From Chloroflexota bacterium (GTDB taxonomy: Bacteria > Chloroflexota > Anaerolineae > Anaerolineales > Anaerolineaceae), in assembly GCA_012729755.1 (NCBI GenBank), contig JAAYCN010000114.1, forward strand, positions 1 through 52,044: DNA of 52,044 bases, written 5' to 3'. Below, one piece after another: positions 41,644-51,226 of the stretch (positions are counted from its first letter, which is position 1; each line of letters begins with the position of its first letter). The notes under the pieces are model-generated. The model saw only the letters and a program-made list of their open reading frames with translations, was not told the origin of the DNA and ran no database searches. The position numbers were made by a program, and so were the translations under genes.

Positions 41644-42597
41644 TTATGGGACGGCAATGAGTTGTTTAACGGTCTTGATGCCTTCCTCGAGTGTCGGACC
41701 GATATAGATGCCGCCGAATTGAGCGCGCAGCGTTTCGTTATCCTGCATGTACTGACCTGTGTAGCCAAACTTCGGGCGGCCGCGCAGAGAGCCCAAAGCC
41801 TGAGCGAAGTCCTTGAGCAGATATGCCGTGTTTTCGTTCGTGATGCTTAAAATAACCAGCTTTGGCCTTACTGAGGTGGAATAATCGATCACGTCATCTG
41901 TCGGAAGGTCAGGCCCTAAATATTCCACAAAGTAGCCCGCTTGTCGGAGCAAAACCGCGAACATCAGCAGGTTGAGCTCGTGCGTTTCTTCCGGCCCGCA
42001 GCCCACCAGAATCAGCGCGCCCTCTTTTGACATTGGCATGATCTGCATTAAAGCCAGCAGTTTACCCTTGAGATAGGTGGAGGCAGCATGTACGGTGGCG
42101 ATGCGGATTTCACCGCGGTACCAGGCTTCCTCTAAAAGCGCCACCGCCGGAGTGATAATCTCCTGAAAAATCGTCAGCAGGTCGAAGTATTTTTGAGAGT
42201 CCTCAAAGATGGCGTTAGCGCGCTGTTCGTTGGACGAAACCAGGGCGCCGAACATAATTTCGGCGTAGTCCCGCGCAGGACGTGGTGCTTTGAGGCGTGG
42301 CGCTTCAGATGCTATGGATTGGATGGTTTCTGGCCAGGTGTCGTTCTGTCTGGCTTGTTTGAACTGCTGAACAACCTGACTGATGCTCATGCCCGAATCG
42401 AGCTTGCGCTGCACCCAGAACAGCAGTTGGATATCGCGCTCAGAATAGAGGCGATAGCCGTTTGGCATGCGCACGGGCGCGAGCAGGTCATAGCGCCGTT
42501 CCCAGGCGCGCAGCGTGACCGGTTTGATATTGGTGCGCGTCTGAACAGATTTGATTGTGAAGACGGGTTCAGCGGAGTAGGACCCAATAGATGTCAT
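41644..42597 (-). CDS. MerR-family regulator with B12-binding domain (CarH/LitR-like)
   Basis: The 317-residue protein has a MerR winged helix (residues 12-80: KPVTLRAWERRYDLL, NGYRLYSERD), a helical B12-binding-2 domain (about 100-185) and a Rossmann B12-binding domain (about 185-317). CarH-type proteins use adenosylcobalamin as a light sensor to repress genes. The Trp and His of the cap motif are present in AWYRGEIRIATVH, but the Glu before His is Val and the residue after Trp is Tyr. The lower-ligand motif ETHELN keeps the His but has Asn for Gly. It is coupled to the upstream PIG-L gene by ATGA. Signal and targets unknown. Confidence 0.87.
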   Translation of the reverse strand: MTSIGSYSAEPVFTIKSVQTRTNIKPVTLRAWERRYDLLAPVRMPNGYRLYSERDIQLLFWVQRKLDSGMSISQVVQQFKQARQNDTWPETIQSIASEAPRLKAPRPARDYAEIMFGALVSSNEQRANAIFEDSQKYFDLLTIFQEIITPAVALLEEAWYRGEIRIATVHAASTYLKGKLLALMQIMPMSKEGALILVGCGPEETHELNLLMFAVLLRQAGYFVEYLGPDLPTDDVIDYSTSVRPKLVILSITNENTAYLLKDFAQALGSLRGRPKFGYTGQYMQDNETLRAQFGGIYIGPTLEEGIKTVKQLIAVP

Positions 42598-43448
42598 GAA
42601 AGCCCTTCGAACAGGTCGTGTTGAACGCGGTGGCTTTTGCCGGGTTCCGGGTAAGCTCGCATAAAGCGGTCAACTGGTCGGGTAAACAGCCTGGTCAAAA
42701 AGTTCTGCACGCCGGTGCCGCGGGTGATGCCGCTTTGGCTGGCGTGGCAGAGCGATGCCTCAACCTGCTTTTCAGCAACTGCTTTGTAATTAATCCGCAC
42801 ATGGGTCGGGAAATTTTGACTGGAAATATCTACCAGATCAATATCACCGTTATTGCCGAACTTGCGGGGGTTCTTGCCGGTCAGTCTCAGCGTCCAGACC
42901 ATCGCTTTAACCAACCCAACAGGCATGGTGTGAAAATAAAGCGCCCTGGGCTGACTATGCGTGGGGTCGCTCGCTCTCACGTTTGCGAAGGCTCTGACGG
43001 TGGCTTCGTGAACCCTGATGTGGTCAGGGTGGCGGTAGCCGCCTATCGGATCAAAAGTGAGCACCACGTCTGGCTTCACCTGCCTGATGACATCCGCGAT
43101 GTGATCTGCCACCTGTTCAAGCGGCTGATTGATTAAAGCTTTAGGATGGGTGTTGTCAGGCCAACCAAGCAGGCCTGAGTCTCGATAGCCAAGTTTGATG
43201 ACTTTATGAAGGCCGAGTGTGTTCGCGGAGCAGGCAAGTTCGGCGCTGCGCAGCTCGGCGACAGTCTGGCCTTCGCTGAGATAGCTTTCCTCGACAATTC
43301 CCGCTTCGCCGAGAGTCGCGCAAGCTAGAGTGACTTCAACACCCTGCGAAGCGTAAAGCGCGAGCGTTCCACCCATGCCGAATGCTTCATCATCCGGGTG
43401 AGCCAAAACCGCCAGAATGCGTTTTGGAACAGCGGCATTTTGGCTCAT
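42594..43448 (-). CDS. PIG-L/LmbE-family deacetylase
   Basis: The 284-residue zinc hydrolase has the family motif AHPDDEAFGMGGTL near the N-terminus (Asp general base, His and Asp ligands) and HPDHIRVHEAT (about residue 140) for the third ligand. Members deacetylate GlcNAc-linked substrates, for example in mycothiol or bacillithiol synthesis. No thiol-synthesis partners are visible here, so the substrate is open. The gene precedes and overlaps the MerR regulator gene on the same strand. Confidence 0.88.
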   Translation of the reverse strand: MSQNAAVPKRILAVLAHPDDEAFGMGGTLALYASQGVEVTLACATLGEAGIVEESYLSEGQTVAELRSAELACSANTLGLHKVIKLGYRDSGLLGWPDNTHPKALINQPLEQVADHIADVIRQVKPDVVLTFDPIGGYRHPDHIRVHEATVRAFANVRASDPTHSQPRALYFHTMPVGLVKAMVWTLRLTGKNPRKFGNNGDIDLVDISSQNFPTHVRINYKAVAEKQVEASLCHASQSGITRGTGVQNFLTRLFTRPVDRFMRAYPEPGKSHRVQHDLFEGLS

Positions 43449-43556
43449 CGCCGCTTAAACCTGACCATCATTGATTGTAGCATAACAAAATTATATACGG
43501 ATATGTTAACGCTGACAATGCGGCGGGGAATTTCTAATAAGATTCTAAAAGAAGCG

Positions 43557-44042
43557 TCAGGATGAAGTTTTTTTGTTCTTTGGGTCAGAAAAAATGCGCA
43601 GCCATTCCTCGATCTCATCCGCGGATGATGCCTCGATTTCTCCTGATTGAGCGTCTGTTGACTGTATGGCATTGAGAACCAGCCTCGCGAATTTCGAGCT
43701 TTGCATCACTGTGGAGCGCCGTTCACGGCCTGTGGCTTGAACCTGTCGGTCGGAGCTTACCAGAACGATATTTTTGGCGGCGGCTTTGTGGCGCGCCAGG
43801 GTTTCCGCGATAGCCTGATCAGCCGTCTTGTTGGCCGGCACGAAAACGGCATTCACCGATCCGTAGCGGCGTGTGCCGTGCTTGCCCAGCGGCGTGCCAT
43901 CGAAGAACACTGTGATGCTGGCGCGTTGGACGCGCTGAAAGCGGCTCAGGAGCTCAAGCAAAGCTTCTTCATCATCCGGATCGCTCAAGCTCAGCCCACG
44001 AAAATGTGGGATTAAATTGTGCCCATCAATCAGATATTGCAT
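43557..44042 (-). CDS. NYN-domain (YacP-like) ribonuclease
   Basis: The 161-residue protein has the PIN-like NYN fold with acidic metal ligands in YLIDGHNLI, VFFDGTP, TADQAIAE and SSDRQVQ. The Bacillus relative YacP/Rae1 cleaves mRNA on the ribosome, so an RNA-processing role is likely. The C-terminus is a short acidic/basic tail that ends in FSDPKNKKTSS. The gene stands alone, 108 bp before the PIG-L gene and divergent from upp. Confidence 0.85.
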   Translation of the reverse strand: MQYLIDGHNLIPHFRGLSLSDPDDEEALLELLSRFQRVQRASITVFFDGTPLGKHGTRRYGSVNAVFVPANKTADQAIAETLARHKAAAKNIVLVSSDRQVQATGRERRSTVMQSSKFARLVLNAIQSTDAQSGEIEASSADEIEEWLRIFSDPKNKKTSS

Positions 44043-44169
44043 GATTTGATTGTATCAAATCACGATAACAATCCGCAGGCGAAAAATCCTCAGGCAATTT
44101 GCCGGCGAGTCTTGCCAAGTGGCGCAGAATGTGGTTTATTTATTCAAACCAGCACAAAATGGAGAAACA

Positions 44170-44793
44170 ATGAACAACGTCTTCCCGTCCAGTCATCCCC
44201 TTATGTCAACCAAACTAACTCTCTTGCGTGATCTCAAAACTGAACCCAAGAAATTCCGTGAATTGGTGAGAGAAATGGCTATCATGTTAGCCGTTGAAGC
44301 CACCCAGGACCTGGCGGTACGTCCCACCACGGTTCAGACCCCTCTGACCGAAGCCACCGGCTACCATCTCATGGAGCGCATCGGACTCGTACCCATTCTG
44401 CGCTCCGGTCTGGGCATGGTAGAAGGTGTCTGGGAGCTGATGCCGGGCGCTGAAGTCTGGCATATCGGCCTCTACCGCGACGAACGCACCCTAAAACCAG
44501 TCTCATACTACAATCGCCTGCCCGTTGAACCGACCGTCTCTGTTTGCCTCATCCTTGACCCGATGCTGGCCACGGGCGGCTCAGCCAGCGCCACAGTCGA
44601 CATTTTGAAACATTGGGGAGTGAGCAAAATTAAGTTTCTTGGCCTGATTGCCGCGCCCGAAGGCATCGAAGTATTGCACAACAATCATCCCGACGTTCCC
44701 ATCCATATCGCCGCGATTGACAAGGGTTTGAATGAACATGGCTTCATCCTGCCTGGTTTGGGCGACGCTGGCGACCGACAGTTCGGTACTTAA
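44170..44793 (+). CDS. upp: uracil phosphoribosyltransferase
   Basis: The enzyme converts uracil and PRPP to UMP. The 207-residue protein has the PRPP-binding motif [13 protein letters not shown], the flexible-loop region and the C-terminal uracil-binding segment ending [14 protein letters not shown], as in the family. The frame extends upstream to 44050, but GGAGA six bases before the ATG at 44170 sets the start ([11 protein letters not shown]). It stands alone, with a terminator after it. Confidence 0.95.
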   Translation: MNNVFPSSHPLMSTKLTLLRDLKTEPKKFRELVREMAIMLAVEATQDLAVRPTTVQTPLTEATGYHLMERIGLVPILRSGLGMVEGVWELMPGAEVWHIGLYRDERTLKPVSYYNRLPVEPTVSVCLILDPMLATGGSASATVDILKHWGVSKIKFLGLIAAPEGIEVLHNNHPDVPIHIAAIDKGLNEHGFILPGLGDAGDRQFGT

Positions 44794-44814
44794 TCTTGTT
44801 TTTTGATTAGCGTT

Positions 44815-44850
44815 AATAGATCGCGCCACAGCGCGATCTATTATTTTATA
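44815..44850 (+). terminator. intrinsic terminator of upp
   Basis: AATAGATCGCGC (44815-44826) pairs perfectly over 12 bp with GCGCGATCTATT (44831-44842), loop CACA, then ATTTTATA. Confidence 0.85.
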
Positions 44851-44879
44851 AATTGGAAACTGCGCATGCCAAAGCCTGG

Positions 44880-45965
44880 TTATGTGTTTTTATTACTCCC
44901 ACCAGGGGCGAAAATCAGCTGTTTAGCGATACGGCGGTCGACCTTTCCCATGGCATAGGCGTCGAGTTCTGCTGGCGCTGCCCATTTCAGATCAGCAGTT
45001 TCCACGATACGTTCCCCCGCTTCGGGCTCACAGAAATAAGCGTGCACTGTGACCTTAAAATGGGTATAGGCGTGAGAATAGATGCCAACGAGCTCATTCA
45101 CCGTAACTTTCAGGTTTAATTCCTCGATCAGTTCGCGTCGGATGCAGGCTCGGATGTCCTGATCGCTCGCTTCCAGTTTGCCCCCTGGGAACTCCCATAA
45201 GCTGCCCAATAATCCTCTGGGCGGACGTCTGGCGATGAGCACTTTTGAGTTGCTCCTCACCACCCCCGCGCCGACGATCAGATGTGGAATTGCTGATTTT
45301 TTCACTTTGACCGGCAGGTCATTTTGTGCGCCATGCTGAAACGCGAGACAATCGTCCTGAAGCGGACATCGCGCGCACTCAGGCGCCTGTGGCAGGCAGA
45401 TTGTTGCACCGAGGTCCATGAGTGCCTGGTTAAAGTCTCCCGGGCGAGCGTGCGGAAGTGAACGTTCCGCGAAGTCCCACAGCAGCTTTTCACTCTGAGG
45501 AGTTCGAATCGGTTCGTTTGAATCAAGCAGGCGCGTATAAACCCGGCGGATGTTGCCGTCCAATGCCGGTTGACGTTGATTAAAGGCGATGGAGAGAATG
45601 GCTCCCGCTGTGTATCGGCCGATCCCAGGCAGTTTGATCAGTGCCTTGGAGTCTGCGGGCAATTCGCCGCTGTGCTCACTGACGACCAGTCGCGCGGCCT
45701 TATGCAAATTGCGTGCTCTGCTGTAATACCCGAGCCCTTCCCACATGATGAGCACCTCCTCTAGCTCCGCTTCCGCCAGGCTTTCAAGAGTCGGGAATCG
45801 CTCTACCCAGCGCTCAAAATATGGGATCACGGTAGCGACCTGGGTCTGCTGCAGCATGATCTCAGATACCCAGGTGTGATATGGGCTCGGATTAGAACGC
45901 CAGGGCATTACCCTGGCGCTGCGGTCGTACCATGCCAATAATTTGGCGGCGAAAGAATTGTTCAA
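44880..45965 (-). CDS. mutY: A/G-specific adenine DNA glycosylase MutY
   Basis: MutY removes adenine mispaired with 8-oxoguanine. The 361-residue protein has catalytic E35 (WVSEIMLQQTQV), the helix-hairpin-helix LPGIGRYTAG, catalytic D136 (ALDGNIRRV) and the 4Fe-4S ligands C190, C197, C200 and C206 (C-x6-C-x2-C-x5-C). The C-terminal 8-oxoG-recognition domain is Nudix-like and retains RELIEE of the Nudix box, with Asp for the first Glu. The start overlaps the stop of the 100-residue protein gene upstream by 4 bp. Confidence 0.95.
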   Translation of the reverse strand: MNNSFAAKLLAWYDRSARVMPWRSNPSPYHTWVSEIMLQQTQVATVIPYFERWVERFPTLESLAEAELEEVLIMWEGLGYYSRARNLHKAARLVVSEHSGELPADSKALIKLPGIGRYTAGAILSIAFNQRQPALDGNIRRVYTRLLDSNEPIRTPQSEKLLWDFAERSLPHARPGDFNQALMDLGATICLPQAPECARCPLQDDCLAFQHGAQNDLPVKVKKSAIPHLIVGAGVVRSNSKVLIARRPPRGLLGSLWEFPGGKLEASDQDIRACIRRELIEELNLKVTVNELVGIYSHAYTHFKVTVHAYFCEPEAGERIVETADLKWAAPAELDAYAMGKVDRRIAKQLIFAPGGSNKNT

Positions 45966-46264
45966 AACTGAAAATTACCTTTGGGCGCTGCGAATTTAAA
46001 CGTGAAGTGATCGACAAAATCTTCCAGCTGGGCCTGCAGGTTCTTCCAGGCCTGGCTGGTCATTAGCTCCCGGGCAGTCGCTAACTCTGGCAGCATTGCC
46101 CCAACCAAAATCTGCGGCTGATTCCCAAAAACAGTTACCCAGGCGTCGGTCAGGTCGAGCCCCATCTTATTCACTTTCGGCAAGAATTCACCGACAATAA
46201 AGTTGAAATACTCCTGTTCTTTGCCTGGCTTGATATTCCAGGTCATGATGACCTTGACTTCCAT
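45962..46264 (-). CDS. small alpha/beta-barrel-like protein, function unknown
   Basis: The 100-residue protein starts with a strand and loop VIMTWNIKPGKEQEYFNFI and has a second half with LMTSQAWKNLQAQLEDFVDHF. This pattern resembles dimeric ferredoxin-like barrels (Dabb/NIPSNAP type). Assignment is by pattern only. It lies between the MBL protein gene (one base away) and mutY (4-bp overlap), so the three genes form one operon. Confidence 0.72.
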   Translation of the reverse strand: MEVKVIMTWNIKPGKEQEYFNFIVGEFLPKVNKMGLDLTDAWVTVFGNQPQILVGAMLPELATARELMTSQAWKNLQAQLEDFVDHFTFKFAAPKGNFQF

Positions 46265-46265
46265 G

Positions 46266-46922
46266 TCAGAGCGGCATAAGTTTAGGGTCCAGCGCGACCA
46301 CGTGGGTTTCTTCTTCGGTGAAAGAATAGCTGCTGGGGATTTTATAGGTTTCCATAGTTTCGAGCGTCGTTATCCCCATCTCTTTGAGGAATTTAGCTAA
46401 TGGGTCGAGGGCCAATTTCGAATACTGCGTTTCGTAGTGCATCGGGATGACCACATTAGGCTCGAGCATGCTGATCACCTCAGCCGCCTTGCTCGCGTTT
46501 AGCGCGCCGCCCTCGCCAACCGGCACGAGCGCGATATTGATGCTGCCGAGCTCTTCGATGCTCGATTGACTCGGGACTGAATTGATCTGTCCTAAATGGC
46601 AGACGGTGAGTGTGCCGTAATCTAAAACATAAAGCGTGTTGCGCATCTCGCTGTCCGACTTTTTTGAAGGCGTTGTCTGCATCCCGGTAATAAAAACGCC
46701 GCCAATCTCATATTCACCAGGCCCGGAAATAAGATATGGGTCGCTTTTAACAGCGGCATGGTTGTTATGTCCAAGATCATTACAGCTGACGGTGACGACC
46801 TCAGCTTTTAATTTAAGTGGGTGATATCCGACGATCCCAGAGTCAAAGGGGTCTGTAACCACCGTTGCGATGCTCCGCTCGGTGATTCGAAAGCAGCTGT
46901 GTCCGTACCAGGTAATTTCCAT
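46266..46922 (-). CDS. MBL-fold protein (UlaG/YtnP-like) with altered metal motif
   Basis: The 218-residue protein has the fold's first strands (MEITWYGHSCFRI; VVTDPF), a GPGEYEIGGV strand and a late His (VIPMHYET). The usual HxHxDH is replaced by CNDLGHN in VTVSCNDLGHNNHA, so two or three ligands are missing. It is probably a metal-poor or non-classical member of the MBL superfamily. GGAGG lies 6 bases before the ATG. It heads the operon with the 100-residue protein and mutY. Confidence 0.82.
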   Translation of the reverse strand: MEITWYGHSCFRITERSIATVVTDPFDSGIVGYHPLKLKAEVVTVSCNDLGHNNHAAVKSDPYLISGPGEYEIGGVFITGMQTTPSKKSDSEMRNTLYVLDYGTLTVCHLGQINSVPSQSSIEELGSINIALVPVGEGGALNASKAAEVISMLEPNVVIPMHYETQYSKLALDPLAKFLKEMGITTLETMETYKIPSSYSFTEEETHVVALDPKLMPL

Positions 46923-47122
46923 TAATCCTCCATACCCCTCAGTGCAGGGGCATTATTGCGCGATTAATTATAACAGGTCGGTCGGGTGGGAAACTGGTAT
47001 CGGTAAAGTTAGCAGATGACAGGGAACGGAGAATTATCTTTGTACACTCTGAGTTTCAAGCCTGCAAATCGGCGGCGGATTAGGTAGAATCAACATATCA
47101 ATCAGAGAGGAGTTCTAAGCAT

Positions 47123-47908
47123 ATGGATGAGTTTTTCGGAGGAGGGTGGTACATTTTAGCCTGTATCGTACCTGCGGTAATTTTTATTTTCCTGTTCCTC
47201 GTTATACGCGGGATTCGCATCATCAATGAATATGAACGGGGAATCGTGTTCACGCTGGGTAAGTTCTCGGGTGTGCGCAACCCCGGGCTGAACATCATTT
47301 TTCCACTGTTCCAGCGTCTTTTGGTGGTCGACATGCGCCTGAAAACCGCGGAAGTGCCACGGCAGGAAGTGATGACCAAGGATAATATCTCCGTGTTGGT
47401 GAATGCGGTGGTGTACTTCAAGGTGATTGACCCTGAATCGGCCGTGATTAAGATCGAAGATTACCAGTTTGCTATTCGCCAATACACCCAGGCGGCACTG
47501 CGCGATGTGATCGGCAACAACGAAATGGATGCTGTACTGACGGAACGCCTGCAGATTGCGGACGCAATCAAGGAGATTGTCGATAAAGAAACCAACAGCT
47601 GGGGCGTGGATATTGAGTCGATTAAGATCCAGGAACTGGAGCTGCCAGCTGAAATGAAGCGTGCCATGGCCAAGCAGGCCGAGGCAGAGCGCGAACGCCG
47701 TGCCACCATTATCGCCTCTCAAGGTGAGCTTTCAGCAGCTGAGAACTTGCGCGACGCGGCCGACACCCTGGCGGCTACGCCGGGGGCGCTGCACCTGCGC
47801 ACCTTGCAGACCATTCGCGATATTGCCTCTGACCCTTCAGAAAAGCTCGTGCTCTTCCTGCCTTCTGACCTGGGGCAAATTGCTGGCCAGCTGGTAAAGA
47901 AAGAGTAG
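47123..47908 (+). CDS. SPFH/stomatin-like (slipin) membrane protein
   Basis: The 261-residue protein has an N-terminal membrane hairpin or helix (about residues 8-29). The SPFH/band-7 domain follows (about 32-200: INEYERGIVFTLGKFSGVRNPGLN, RLKTAEVPRQEVMTKDNISV), then a coiled-coil AEAERERRATIIASQGE and a C-terminal FLPSDLGQ tail. Slipins organise membrane microdomains. Most bacterial slipin operons carry an NfeD gene; none is visible here. The next gene starts 4 bp later. Confidence 0.92.
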   Translation: MDEFFGGGWYILACIVPAVIFIFLFLVIRGIRIINEYERGIVFTLGKFSGVRNPGLNIIFPLFQRLLVVDMRLKTAEVPRQEVMTKDNISVLVNAVVYFKVIDPESAVIKIEDYQFAIRQYTQAALRDVIGNNEMDAVLTERLQIADAIKEIVDKETNSWGVDIESIKIQELELPAEMKRAMAKQAEAERERRATIIASQGELSAAENLRDAADTLAATPGALHLRTLQTIRDIASDPSEKLVLFLPSDLGQIAGQLVKKE

Positions 47909-47912
47909 CCTT

Positions 47913-48584
47913 GTGATCGAGCTGGATAACAATCACCGTTACCTGCAACTGGCTTTCAACAATGACCTGGGCATGGCGATGAAAGTTGTGCCCAGGATCG
48001 TGCGCGACCCGCGGATATGGGTCGAAGCGGGTACGCCTTTCATTAAACGGGAGGGCATGCGCGGGGTATCATGGATGGCGCGTATTTACCCGGGCATGGT
48101 GGTTGCGGATATCAAGGTGGCGGATGGGGCGCAGGGGGAGGTGGAGATGGCCGCGAAGGCCGGGGCGAAGGCCATTACCGTGTTGGGCAATTCGCCCGTC
48201 GAGACGTTGAAGCTGTTCATTGATGAGTGTAAGTCCTTTGGCGTTTTGTCGATGATTGACATGATCGGCGTGGATGACCCGCTGAGCGTGTTGAGGCCTT
48301 TATATACACCTCCGGATATCGTGGTGATCCATCGGGGAAGAGATGAAGAAACCAACCGGGCGAAGATGATTGGTTACCGCCATATTGCCAAGATCCGCAG
48401 CAAATATAACGTGATGATCTCGGCGGCTGGCGGCGTGGATTTGCACGAGGCACGCACAGCCATCTTTAACGGCGCGAACATCGTAGTGGTGAACGTAGTG
48501 AACCCCGATGATCCGTGGGGTGGGATCGTGATGACTGAGGATATTCAGGCGGTCACACAAAAATTCCTGGAAACGATTGCGTAA
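47913..48584 (+). CDS. HUMPS-family protein (3-hexulose-6-phosphate synthase / OMP decarboxylase superfamily)
   Basis: The 223-residue protein has a (beta/alpha)8 OMP-decarboxylase-like fold. The catalytic motif D-x-K-x-x-D is seen in ADIKVADGAQGE (about residue 67). Later are ITVLG and SAAGGVDL, the phosphate-binding region. Family members include 3-hexulose-6-phosphate synthase and 3-keto-L-gulonate-6-phosphate decarboxylase. No partner isomerase (PHI) is adjacent, so the reaction is open. The start is GTG at 47913, 4 bp after the slipin gene, with AAAGAG upstream. Confidence 0.8.
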   Translation: MIELDNNHRYLQLAFNNDLGMAMKVVPRIVRDPRIWVEAGTPFIKREGMRGVSWMARIYPGMVVADIKVADGAQGEVEMAAKAGAKAITVLGNSPVETLKLFIDECKSFGVLSMIDMIGVDDPLSVLRPLYTPPDIVVIHRGRDEETNRAKMIGYRHIAKIRSKYNVMISAAGGVDLHEARTAIFNGANIVVVNVVNPDDPWGGIVMTEDIQAVTQKFLETIA

Positions 48585-48585
48585 T

Positions 48586-48615
48586 AAATCAGCCTCGGAC
48601 CTCCGAGGCTGATTT
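48586..48615. terminator. bidirectional intrinsic terminator
   Basis: AAATCAGCCTCGG pairs with CCGAGGCTGATTT over 13 bp with a 4-nt loop. It lies between the converging HUMPS gene and clpB. ATTTAAATTATTT follows on plus. Confidence 0.88.
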
Positions 48616-48622
48616 ATTTAAA

Positions 48623-51187
48623 TTATTTGAACACGAGTTCACCATTTCGCGCGTCGATCCTGATCGTTGCGCCTTCGGCGAATTTACCGGAGAGCAGGTC
48701 GCGGGCGAGCGGGTCCATAATTTCGCGCTGGATCGCCCGTTTGAGCGGACGGGCGCCGAACTCGGGTTCATAGCCGGCTTCGGCCAGGTAGTCGCGTGCC
48801 GCAGGGGCAATCTCCAGTTTATAGCCGCGTTCCGCCAACAGGTCAGCGACGTGCTTGAGTTGAATGCCCACGATTTCGGCCAGGTTCTTCCGCGTGAGCG
48901 GTTTGAAGACCACAATCTCATCGACACGGTTCAAAAATTCAGGCTTAAAGAAAGTCCTGAGCACTTCCGTGATTTGTTCGCGGGTTACGGTTGTCGGGTC
49001 GTTCATCCACAGCGTGCTGCCCAGGTTGCTGGTCATGATAATGATCGTGTTTTTAAAATCGACCACACGGCCCTGCCCATCGGTCATGCGGCCGTCATCG
49101 AGGATCTGCAGCAGCGCGTTGAAGATCTCAGGATGAGCCTTCTCAATTTCATCGAACAAAACCACGCTGTAGGGGCGTCGGCGCACCGCTTCGGTCAGCT
49201 GACCGCCTTCTTCGTACCCAACGTAGCCTGGAGGCGCGCCAAAGAGCCGCGAAATGGTGTGGCGTTCCTGATATTCGCTCATGTCAATTCTCACCATGGC
49301 GTTCTGATCGTCAAAGAGGAACTCTGCCAACGCGCGCGCCAGCTCGGTCTTGCCGACTCCGGTTGGGCCAAGGAAGATGAACGAGCCGATCGGTCGCTTG
49401 CGATCCTGCAGCCCGCTGCGCGAGCGGCGCACTGCGTTGGCGACTGCCTCAAGCGCCTCATCCTGCCCAACTACGCGTTCGTGAAGCCGCGCTTCCATGT
49501 TGAGCAGCTTCTCCATTTCGCCTTCCATCAATCGGCTGACCGGAATGCCCGTCCACTTGCCGACGACAGCAGCGATCTCTTCCGCGTCAACTTCTTCTTT
49601 TAGCAGCGCGCCGTTTTTCTGCAGTTCTTTGAGTTTGTCTTCAGCCGTTTTAATCTTGTTTTGCAACTCATTGAGCGTACCGTAGCGCAGCCGTGCCGCT
49701 TTTTCCAGGTTTGCAGCTCGTTCAGCCTCTTCAATTTCGTGCTCTGTCTGGTCAAGCTGCTCCTTGAACTGACGCATCTCACCGATCGCCCCTTTTTCAA
49801 TCTGCCAGCGCGCGGTAAGCTCATGCGATTTTTCCTTAAGTTCGCCCAGTTCCTTCTCCAGCTTATCCAGACGTTCGCGGCTGGCTTTATCCTTTTCCAT
49901 CGATAGCGCCTGTTTTTCGATTTCCAGCTGCATGATGGCGCGGTCAACCTCATCGAGCGCCTGCGGTTTCGAATCAATCTCCGTGCGCAGGTGGGCGGCG
50001 GCCTCGTCTATCAGGTCAATCGCTTTATCGGGCAGTTTGCGGTCGGTGATATAGCGTTGCGACAGGGTGGACGCGGCGATCACCGCCGGGTCAGTGATGC
50101 GTACGCCGTGATGGATCTCGTAACGCGGCTTAAGCCCCCTCAGGATGCTGATCGTATCTTCCACACTTGGTTCACTGACCATCACCGGCTGAAAGCGGCG
50201 TTCGAGCGCGGCATCCTTCTCAACATACTTGCGGTACTCGTTGAGCGTTGTTGCCCCAATCAGGTGCAGTTCGCCTCGGGCGAGCATTGGCTTCAAAATA
50301 TTGCCGGCATCCATCGCCCCTTCCGCGGCGCCGGCTCCAATGACTGTGTGCATTTCATCGATAAAGAGAATGATCTCGCCTTCTGTGTCGGTGACCTCTT
50401 TAAGCGCGGCTTTGAGCCGTTCCTCAAATTCGCCGCGGAACTTCGCCCCAGCGACCATCGAGGCCATGTCGAGTTGCACGATGCGTTTATTCTTCAGTCC
50501 TTCAGGTACGTCTTTCTTGATGATGCGCTGAGCGAGCCCTTCGACAATGGCTGTCTTCCCGACACCCGGCTCGCCGATCAGGGCGGGGTTATTCTTCGTC
50601 CGTCGTGACAGGATCTCAACTGTCCGCCTGACCTCCTCGTCCCGGCCAATCACCGGGTCGAGCTTGCCCTGTCGGGCGAGGGCGGTCAGGTCGCGCCCAT
50701 ATTTTTCGAGCGCCTGAAAGGTACCTTCAGGGTTTTGTGAACTGATCGATTGACTGCCGCGCAGGGAGCGCAACGCTTTAAGGATGGCGTCCTTGGTGAG
50801 CCCGTATTCCGCCAGGCGTTGCCCTTCGGAGGTTTCGGTCAGGCCGAGCAGGATATGCTCCGTTGAAGTATATTCGTCGCCCATGCCCTTCGCGTAACGT
50901 TCTGCCGCCTCAAGCGCGCTTAAGCTGGGGCGAGCCAGGCTGGGTTCACCGCTGCCGCCCCCATAAACTTTCGGCATGTTGGCGATATCACGCACTAATT
51001 CTTGTTTAAGGATGTCAACCGAGCCGGCAATTTGCGTAATTACAGCAGGAACGAGACTGCTGTTCTGATTTAACAGCGCCAGCAAAAGATGCGTTGGCTC
51101 GATCGTCTGCTGATTGTTATCTCGGGCGAGAGATTGGCCGGCCACGATTGCTTCTTGTGCTTTTTGAGTGTATTTATTTAAATCCAT
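48623..51187 (-). CDS. clpB: ATP-dependent disaggregase ClpB
   Basis: ClpB is a hexameric AAA+ chaperone that rescues aggregated proteins with DnaK. The 854-residue protein has two Clp-N repeats (1-145). AAA-1 has Walker A GEPGVGKT (205-212), and a long coiled-coil M domain follows (about 405-525: [14 protein letters not shown]). AAA-2 has GPTGVGKT and GAPPGYVGY. The C-terminal domain includes [16 protein letters not shown] precedes the ATG by 6. No CIRCE or HAIR sequence is seen; an inverted repeat (51227-51255) lies 40-70 bp upstream and may be a regulator site. Confidence 0.97.
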   Translation of the reverse strand: MDLNKYTQKAQEAIVAGQSLARDNNQQTIEPTHLLLALLNQNSSLVPAVITQIAGSVDILKQELVRDIANMPKVYGGGSGEPSLARPSLSALEAAERYAKGMGDEYTSTEHILLGLTETSEGQRLAEYGLTKDAILKALRSLRGSQSISSQNPEGTFQALEKYGRDLTALARQGKLDPVIGRDEEVRRTVEILSRRTKNNPALIGEPGVGKTAIVEGLAQRIIKKDVPEGLKNKRIVQLDMASMVAGAKFRGEFEERLKAALKEVTDTEGEIILFIDEMHTVIGAGAAEGAMDAGNILKPMLARGELHLIGATTLNEYRKYVEKDAALERRFQPVMVSEPSVEDTISILRGLKPRYEIHHGVRITDPAVIAASTLSQRYITDRKLPDKAIDLIDEAAAHLRTEIDSKPQALDEVDRAIMQLEIEKQALSMEKDKASRERLDKLEKELGELKEKSHELTARWQIEKGAIGEMRQFKEQLDQTEHEIEEAERAANLEKAARLRYGTLNELQNKIKTAEDKLKELQKNGALLKEEVDAEEIAAVVGKWTGIPVSRLMEGEMEKLLNMEARLHERVVGQDEALEAVANAVRRSRSGLQDRKRPIGSFIFLGPTGVGKTELARALAEFLFDDQNAMVRIDMSEYQERHTISRLFGAPPGYVGYEEGGQLTEAVRRRPYSVVLFDEIEKAHPEIFNALLQILDDGRMTDGQGRVVDFKNTIIIMTSNLGSTLWMNDPTTVTREQITEVLRTFFKPEFLNRVDEIVVFKPLTRKNLAEIVGIQLKHVADLLAERGYKLEIAPAARDYLAEAGYEPEFGARPLKRAIQREIMDPLARDLLSGKFAEGATIRIDARNGELVFK

Positions 51188-51226
51188 AATGACTCCTGCT
51201 TGCTATTTTTCTTAAATAGAGTGTAG

